In this document: in pieces, positions 59,268-64,000 of the stretch
Position numbering within the stretch: the stretch's first letter is position 1
Layout of the letters: each line of letters opens with the position of its first letter
DNA from: Gp6-AA40 sp036407095
Lineage (GTDB): Bacteria; Acidobacteriota; Vicinamibacteria; Vicinamibacterales; UBA2999
Assembly (NCBI GenBank): GCA_036407095.1
Contig: DASWZV010000155.1
Span: 1 to 64,000 of the forward strand
DNA: 64,000 bases
Direction of reading: 5' to 3'
Made by a program: the position numbers and the translations under genes
Notes under the pieces: generated by a model
What the model was told of the DNA's origin: nothing
The model's database searches: none
What the model saw: the letters and a program-made list of their open reading frames with translations, nothing else

Positions 59268-59583
59268 GGGACGACTCGTCGATCAGCCTGGACATCGCAT
59301 CGAGGTAGTCGAGGAACGCCTTGCGGCCGGCGCGCGTCAGGCTTGCGCGTGTCAGCGGCTTGCGAGCGACGAAGCTCTTGTCGATCGTGATGTACCCGGC
59401 GTCCTCCAGCTTGCGAAGCTGAATCGACAGGTTTCCCTGCGTGGCTTTGAGTGCCATCTTGAGCTCGGAGAAATCGGCAGCGTCGGTCTTCGCCAGATAG
59501 GCCATGACGCCGAGACGCAATCGACCGTGAATGACGTCGTCGATGGCTTCCACGTGGAAGGTCCGAGCCGCCCGGGCTCCCAT
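59257..59583 (-). CDS. Winged-helix transcriptional regulator
   Basis: 108 residues, one winged-helix domain: VIHGRLRLGVMAYLAKTDAA, then DFSELKMALKATQGNLSIQL and RKLEDAGYITIDKSFVARKP, ending in TRAGRKAFLDYLDAM. This is the MarR/ArsR-related single-domain type often found with ABC exporters. No metal-binding Cys motif is seen. It begins directly after the membrane-protein stop and overlaps the ATPase start, so it probably controls its own operon. The palindrome at 60249-60260 is a candidate site. Confidence 0.88.
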   Translation of the reverse strand: MGARAARTFHVEAIDDVIHGRLRLGVMAYLAKTDAADFSELKMALKATQGNLSIQLRKLEDAGYITIDKSFVARKPLTRASLTRAGRKAFLDYLDAMSRLIDESSRGR

Positions 59584-60216
59584 CTAGACGGCCCTCGCGT
59601 GACGCACGATGATCGACCCTGGCGCCGCCACCAGCAGAAACAGTCCGAGCGCCAGCAGCAGCCACTCCTCGGGCTGTCCCATGAGGAGGCCGCATCCCAA
59701 CGCCCATGCGTAACATCCCGCCGCGACGAGCGCGAAGACAAGGCGCCGGCGGGCGGCAAACGCCACCGTCCACGCCGCGCCGTACAGCGTGAACAGCACG
59801 ACCGGAAATGCCCATAGGACCAGCGCGGGCAGCTGAAGCCGCCACCCGCCGAGGGCGAATGCGACCGCGGCGACGGTGACGCCGGTACCGACTCCCTGCC
59901 ATGCTGCCTGCATCGCTCGTGACGACGGCCCCGACGCATGAGGAAAGCGACGCTGGAGGAGAAGAGCGACAGGAACGAGCGCAGCGACACCAGTCATCCA
60001 GGCCCACGTCTTCCATGGCGCGCTGACGGTGACGAGTCCGGCGGACAGCGACCAGTAGAACAGGCTGACGCAGCCGAAGATGACGCCGACCGCTGTGAGG
60101 ACGGCACCGTCGGCCCCCATCGTGGATTCGTGATCCTCGACGAGTGCCCGCAGAAACGCGATGTCCTGCCTGACATCGTCGATGCGGCTGTCACCGGGTG
60201 CGATTCTGTGAGTCAT
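59584..60216 (-). CDS. Multi-helix membrane protein, first gene of the exporter operon
   Basis: 210 residues. A soluble N-terminal helix (RIDDVRQDIAFLRALVEDHE) is followed by about six membrane segments (AVLTAVGVIFGCVSLFYWSL, WAWMTGVAALVPVALLL, VTVAAVAFALGGW, ALVLWAFPVVLFTLYGAAW, LLLALGLFLLVAAPGSIIV). I know similar proteins only as hypothetical genes next to this type of winged-helix regulator. ATG 60216 (a GTG one codon upstream is possible). Operon order: membrane protein, regulator, ATPase, permease. Confidence 0.75.
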   Translation of the reverse strand: MTHRIAPGDSRIDDVRQDIAFLRALVEDHESTMGADGAVLTAVGVIFGCVSLFYWSLSAGLVTVSAPWKTWAWMTGVAALVPVALLLQRRFPHASGPSSRAMQAAWQGVGTGVTVAAVAFALGGWRLQLPALVLWAFPVVLFTLYGAAWTVAFAARRRLVFALVAAGCYAWALGCGLLMGQPEEWLLLALGLFLLVAAPGSIIVRHARAV

Positions 60217-60248
60217 CACGCGAATCCCCAGGATTCAGAAAGGTGCCT

Positions 60249-60260
60249 TCGATGCATCGA
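60249..60260. promoter_or_regulatory. 12-bp palindrome TCGATGCATCGA upstream of exporter operon
   Basis: Perfect inverted repeat about 35 bases upstream of the operon's first start codon. Further upstream GTCTAC (around 60280) and GTAGAC (around 60305) form a second inverted pair around the AT-rich ACAACATAAACTTGTT. Either could bind the winged-helix regulator. No clear -35/-10 pair was found. Confidence 0.35.
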
Positions 60261-60356
60261 TGTCGAATCAGAAACTAGTCTACAACATAAACTTGTTCGA
60301 CGAGTAGACGGGCTGAGCGCTCAGGCGGGTCGACGCGTGATCGGCCGGACGCTGAT

Positions 60357-61751
60357 TCAAAACACCAGCGAGAACTCGGTGCCTTTGACCACGCCTCGAA
60401 CCGTCGTGTTCGGACGGACTCTCAAACGCCCGACTCTGAACTCGACACCCACGAGCACGTCAAACGTCCGTTGAGGAATATCGAGCCGCTCGACCCAGGT
60501 CACGCCGGCGAGCGCCTTTGTGACCAGATCGAGCTGATAGAAGCCCAACGCCGTCACTTCCGTTCCCACCGCCCCGAGCCGGTTGTCGAGCAGTACCTGC
60601 CCGGACGCGAGCAGATCCGGAGTCCATCGGCCGGGCGTGATCATGGCCCAGCGTGCGCCAACTGCAAGCGGCTGCAGGCTTCGGCCGAGCGTCGTCCCGA
60701 TCGAGAGTCCGCCTTCGTGGCTGGCGCGATGGTCGGTCATCGATGTGATGACGTCGCCGGACGCGCGGTCACGGGGAATGCGCAGGTCCTCGACCTTGAC
60801 GTCACCGAACCAGCGAAACAGCCAGCCCGTTCGGCCCACGCTCCGATCGCGCGCCGACTCCGTCAGGTTGGGCCCGTGGAACCACTCCTGAAGCTCCTCG
60901 GCCGACTGCAGTGTGTAAGGCTCGCATCGATGGTCGATCGCCGCTGTGTCCGCGTCGCAGAGGCGCGCGCCCGTGGTGCGGTCGTCGGTAAACACCGAGC
61001 GGTATCGGACTCCGCCCTCACCATGGTCGCGGATGCCCCAGAGAAACTTCGCGGCATTGACGTCCACGCCCGGCGTGATGCGGCCGTCGTCGTTCACGTC
61101 GGGCGCCATCGCATGGGATCCTTTTTCGACGAGGATGGCCACCGGAGGTTGGACAGGACGAGCAGTGTCGACGTCGAGGACGTTTGCCGAGACGCTGCCG
61201 TCGTGCGCGCTGGCGATGATCCGGCGGATGACATAGCCACGGCGCGCCGAGTCGATCGAGGTGATCGGCTCGTGCACGCGTACGCGCTCGAGCTCGAAGA
61301 TCACTCGCTCGAGATCGTTGATGTGGTTGTCCTCGGCGCTCCATCCGACGAGACCGCCGTGGAAGGTGTAGTCGTTGAACACGTAGTGGCACCAGAACTC
61401 CACCGCGACTCGCGGTCGTCCCCGCGCGTTGGTCGCGAACACACGGTAGGCGAGCGACGCATGCGCGATCTGGTTGCCGCGCGTCAGTTCGTCATACGTG
61501 CGCACACGCTCGTCGGGTGTGCTCAATTCCGTGACGGCCGGATCGTGGTCCCATGGTTCGCTGTGTTGGTCGATTGGAAAGAGCGGCGAGACCGGAAAGT
61601 ACCGTTCCGCCGCATGGAACACCAGAATCGGCGCGAACGCGCGGGCGAGCACGCTCGCTTCCCCGGCGTTCACCGACTGAGCGCTCGCCGCTCCAGCGCA
61701 CAGTGCCATCGTCAGCGCGCATCCGGCAGTAGCAATTCCGCGCGACACCAT
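60357..61751 (-). CDS. Secreted protein with Vps62-like N-terminal region
   Basis: 464 residues. Signal peptide (MVSRGIATAGCALTMALCAG to SAQ). The segment LARAFAPILVFHAAERYFPV resembles the opening of Vps62/plant DUF946-type proteins (APxLxFHxxExYxP), with WDHDPAVTELS and RVAVEFWCHYVFNDY following. From about 300 on the sequence alternates hydrophobic strands (LQPLAVGARWAMITPGRW, ALAGVTWVERLDIPQRTF) and ends in VKGTEFSLVF, compatible with a C-terminal outer-membrane barrel. Function unknown. It is transcribed toward the exporter operon but is 137 bases away. Confidence 0.65.
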   Translation of the reverse strand: MVSRGIATAGCALTMALCAGAASAQSVNAGEASVLARAFAPILVFHAAERYFPVSPLFPIDQHSEPWDHDPAVTELSTPDERVRTYDELTRGNQIAHASLAYRVFATNARGRPRVAVEFWCHYVFNDYTFHGGLVGWSAEDNHINDLERVIFELERVRVHEPITSIDSARRGYVIRRIIASAHDGSVSANVLDVDTARPVQPPVAILVEKGSHAMAPDVNDDGRITPGVDVNAAKFLWGIRDHGEGGVRYRSVFTDDRTTGARLCDADTAAIDHRCEPYTLQSAEELQEWFHGPNLTESARDRSVGRTGWLFRWFGDVKVEDLRIPRDRASGDVITSMTDHRASHEGGLSIGTTLGRSLQPLAVGARWAMITPGRWTPDLLASGQVLLDNRLGAVGTEVTALGFYQLDLVTKALAGVTWVERLDIPQRTFDVLVGVEFRVGRLRVRPNTTVRGVVKGTEFSLVF

Positions 61752-62160
61752 GGCAGCACCATGTGTTGATCGATCGCGCCGCCGTGATCAATACGGGGAA
61801 TTCACCTGGACCGCCATGTGGACGAGCCCTGGACCCTTCTTCCATCGCTCGACTCGATGTGGACTGAGTGTTGCACGGTGGCCGTCGCACGGAGGTCGAA
61901 GAGTTGCCGCAGACGTTTTGACGACGTCCTCAACGCGCCGCGCGCGCTCGTGATCGCTAACGTGGGACTGCGATTCCGCTCATCTCTGGCCTGGTCACCG
62001 TCGAGGTCTGGACCAACCGCCAGGCCGCGATTCCAAGAGAGCTGCCGTCTTCGCTCGCGAGCGACGCTTGGCGACGTTATTCATTCTTTTCCGGCGTTCG
62101 ACTGTGCACTCGGGCGACGCCGGCAGAGTTCGTTCCGAACGCTGATTCACGGAGGTCACC
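61752..62160. other. Intergenic region without recognisable gene
   Basis: 409 bases between divergent genes. Reading frames in it lack ribosome sites and plausible protein composition. It should hold promoters for both neighbours; the only clear signal is ACGGAGGTCACC, the ribosome site of the VOC gene. No repeat or RNA fold stood out. Confidence 0.6.
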
Positions 62161-62829
62161 ATGAGCAACACAGCAGTCAGCAATGGACACGTCGACACCA
62201 AGCTCGAGGTCGTCGTCCTTCCGGTATCCGACGTCGAACGCGCGAAGCGCTTCTACGAGAAGTTGGGATGGCGGCTCGACGGTGATTTCAGCAACGGGAA
62301 GGACTGGCGGGCGGTGCAGCTGACTCCTCCCGGTTCACCCTGCTCCGTCATATTCGGCAAGGGATTCACGACCGCCGCGCCCGGATCGGTTCAAGGAAAC
62401 TTCCTCGTCGTCCACGACATCGAGGCGGCGCGCGGCGATCTCGCCGCACACGGCGCCAAGATGAGCGAGGTGTTCCATTTCGACGGCCCCCTCCATGTCG
62501 ACGGGACGAACGGACGCGTGCCGGGTAAAGATCCGGACGGACAGTCCTATCGCTCGTGGGCCTCATTCAGCGATCCGGACGGCAACAGCTGGTTGCTGCA
62601 GGAGATCAAGACGCGTCTTCCCGGACGAGGATTCAGCAACATGGACGTTCCGGCTCTGATTGCGCTTCTCAAGGAAACAGAGGAGCACCACGGCGAGTAC
62701 GAAAAGACCGCGCCGAAGCATCACTGGTCGGAGTGGTATGCCGCCTACATCGTCGCGCGCCAGCAAGGGAAGACTCCTGAGGAGGCGGCCAAAGAGGGCG
62801 CACTCCACATGGAACATGTGCGCCGATGA
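62161..62829 (+). CDS. VOC (glyoxalase-like) protein with C-terminal helical domain
   Basis: 222 residues. One vicinal-oxygen-chelate unit (about 15-150): VVLPVSDVERAKRFYEKLGW, then SASFSDPDGN-type SWASFSDPDGNSWLLQEI with the C-terminal metal Glu. A helical tail follows (ALIALLKETEEHHGEYEK, HHWSEWYAAYIVARQQGKT), a fusion common among uncharacterised VOC proteins. The substrate is unknown; dioxygenase, isomerase or resistance functions all occur in the superfamily. GGAGGTCACC sits just before ATG 62161. Confidence 0.88.
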   Translation: MSNTAVSNGHVDTKLEVVVLPVSDVERAKRFYEKLGWRLDGDFSNGKDWRAVQLTPPGSPCSVIFGKGFTTAAPGSVQGNFLVVHDIEAARGDLAAHGAKMSEVFHFDGPLHVDGTNGRVPGKDPDGQSYRSWASFSDPDGNSWLLQEIKTRLPGRGFSNMDVPALIALLKETEEHHGEYEKTAPKHHWSEWYAAYIVARQQGKTPEEAAKEGALHMEHVRR

Positions 62830-62912
62830 GGGCCGGGGCCGCTCAGTACGAAGCAGGTGGTGGCTGCGTTTGAGCCACCGATACGTGAAAATAGGTGGTA
62901 CATAGAGAGAAG

Positions 62913-63668
62913 GTGACAACCGCATCCGACTCGACAGGTCTGGCCGATTCCGTCAAACGGCTGACGCGAGCGTTGGTCGTCTGCGCGGTGGCCGTGCTTA
63001 CGGCGGCCTCTTCCCGTGCAGACGCTCAGCAGTACCAGGGCAAGCTCACCGTCGGTGTGTATACGGCCGACGATCAGGTCACGAGCGATTTCAACGTCCG
63101 CTATTCGTCGCACGACTGGACCGGATGGCTCGGGTGGTACGGACCGCAGAGCGACATCCGGGAGGGTCGCGCCGGGATCGAGTACGACCTGAAACGAGAG
63201 GGACTGGTGCTGATCCCGTCGATGCAGGTCGCGTCACAATCGTTCGTCGGCAGCTCCGTCTACTCGGAAATCGGAAATACTGTGTATCTGGTCGCGGGCG
63301 CCTCGCGAACGAACCTCAGGCCCTACGCGAATCTGACGTTCGATCCGAACGAGTCGTGGCAGCTCGGTGCGGGCGCCCATTTCGGAAAGTCCGACAGTGT
63401 CGCCGCGTTTTCGATCTGGGACAACCGTCTTCACACCGGCCAGCAGAATTCACACCTCGTGATCCGCCATTACCTCGCAAACGCGCGACGATTGACGGTC
63501 GACCTCTCGTACAAGTCGGGCCACGATGACCAAGGCGTCTACCTGCGCGGATCGGCGGAGGCGATGGAATACGACTGGCATCGATGGTTCGTGAAGCTCG
63601 CGCGCGATCAGCACGTCAACTTCACGGATACGACAATGTGGCGCGCCGGTGGAGGCATGCGGTTCTGA
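62913..63668 (+). CDS. Secreted, outer-membrane-barrel-like protein
   Basis: 251 residues. Signal peptide (RLTRALVVCAVAVLTAASSR ADA, cleaved near QQYQ), then regularly alternating amphipathic strands: KLTVGVYTADDQVTSDFNVR, WTGWLGWYGPQSDIREGRA, NTVYLVAGASRTNLRPYAN, ARRLTVDLSYKSGHDDQGV, and a final WRAGGGMRF with terminal Phe. This is typical of a small outer-membrane beta barrel. The start is uncertain: GTG 62913 with GAGAGAAG just upstream, or GTG 62895. No family recognised. Confidence 0.7.
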   Translation: MTTASDSTGLADSVKRLTRALVVCAVAVLTAASSRADAQQYQGKLTVGVYTADDQVTSDFNVRYSSHDWTGWLGWYGPQSDIREGRAGIEYDLKREGLVLIPSMQVASQSFVGSSVYSEIGNTVYLVAGASRTNLRPYANLTFDPNESWQLGAGAHFGKSDSVAAFSIWDNRLHTGQQNSHLVIRHYLANARRLTVDLSYKSGHDDQGVYLRGSAEAMEYDWHRWFVKLARDQHVNFTDTTMWRAGGGMRF

Positions 63669-63753
63669 GCACTGGCCTGCATCCACTCACCCGGATAGAG
63701 TGGTTCGTTCGCCTCCGGTTGTCCTAGAATCCCTGAACAGGAGGAGCCTCACG

Positions 63754-64000
63754 ATGAAGACTCTGCTGGTGCCGGTACTAGTCGTTCTTGCGTTGGCCTC
63801 CGGGGCAGTCACGCTGTCGGCGCATCATTCGTGGCCGGTGAACATGGCAAAGCTCGTCACGGTCAAGGGAACGGTGGTGGAGTTCGCGTGGGAGAACCCG
63901 CACCCGATGATTACCCTCGAAGTTCGGACCGATGACGGCAAGGTGGAGAAGTGGACCGTCGGCGGGCCCGCCATCTCCCGGATGGAGGCGAACGGCTGGA
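63754..64000 (+). CDS. DUF6152 family secreted protein, cut by window end
   Basis: The first 82 residues are visible. Signal peptide (LLVPVLVVLALASGAVTLSA) followed by HHSWPVNMAKLVTVKGTVVE, FAWENPHPMITLEV and KWTVGGPAISRMEANGW, matching the protein at 19153-19527 block by block (AHHS, LKGTVKELQWSNPH, LEGGSPNTLSRQGW). ATG 63754 has AGGAGGAG upstream. By analogy with the first locus, a secreted partner gene may lie beyond the window end. Confidence 0.85.
   Translation, partial: MKTLLVPVLVVLALASGAVTLSAHHSWPVNMAKLVTVKGTVVEFAWENPHPMITLEVRTDDGKVEKWTVGGPAISRMEANGW

Overview
The window is high-GC bacterial chromosome with long, mostly single-function genes. Two large FtsX/MacB-type permeases without an ATPase partner (the 'acidobacterial duplicated orphan permease' type), DUF6152-type small secreted proteins, and dispersed palindromes around the words GTCCGGCTTCAGCCGGAC point to Acidobacteriota, most likely class Vicinamibacteria. 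This is inferred from gene content only; the window has no rRNA and I saw no tRNA, phage or insertion-sequence transposase.

Layout. (1) 1-425: a 22-bp tandem array of 16 units. (2) 426-12637, minus strand: a ten-gene chemosensory operon transcribed cheY-cheA-cheW-mcp-(PAS/HEAT protein)-cheR-cheB-cheY-cheC-(PAS hybrid kinase), with most junctions overlapping. No flagellar or pilus gene is in view, the receptor is soluble, and the HEAT protein and the terminal kinase carry related PAS domains. (3) 12863-19527: two small secreted proteins, a Ser/Thr kinase/ATPase/TPR regulator, a peroxiredoxin-like protein and a secreted pair ending in DUF6152. (4) 19610-27724: two orphan permeases flanking a 1003-residue coiled-coil/PAS protein whose histidine-kinase core has lost its catalytic residues. 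(5) 27972-30320: a TonB-dependent siderophore receptor behind a promoter with two perfect dyads. (6) 30415-36290: a signalling module of solute-binding lipoprotein, sensor kinase, sigma-54 activator and TPR lipoprotein, with a good sigma-54 promoter in front of the last gene. (7) 36616-39449: a VIT/VWA surface protein with a PEP-CTERM-like tail, a small exosortase and a 75-residue membrane protein, which together look like a dedicated sorting system.

(8) 39456-49085: mixed metabolic and envelope genes: an unknown protein, a shortened amidase, class II aldolase, HAD phosphatase, ParB-like protein, two envelope proteins, a GT28-type glycolipid glycosyltransferase and a winged-helix/TPR regulator. 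(9) 49134-56401: secreted proteins, a winged-helix/TolB-like regulator coupled to a diguanylate cyclase, a cupredoxin lipoprotein, an XRE/NB-ARC ATPase regulator and a divergent ECF sigma factor. (10) 56640-64000: a secreted protein, a frameshifted remnant of an ATPase-type regulator, an operon of membrane protein, winged-helix regulator, ABC ATPase and ABC-2 permease, a Vps62-like secreted protein, a VOC protein, an outer-membrane-type protein and a DUF6152 gene cut by the window end.

The region is dominated by signal transduction and envelope functions. Intergenic DNA is rich in short dispersed repeats (28-bp REP-like units, 9-bp GATCACGGA-type words, AAAATGC heptamers, long inverted repeats). 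In at least two places these repeats have become the C-terminal codons of real genes (the VIT protein and the diguanylate cyclase).
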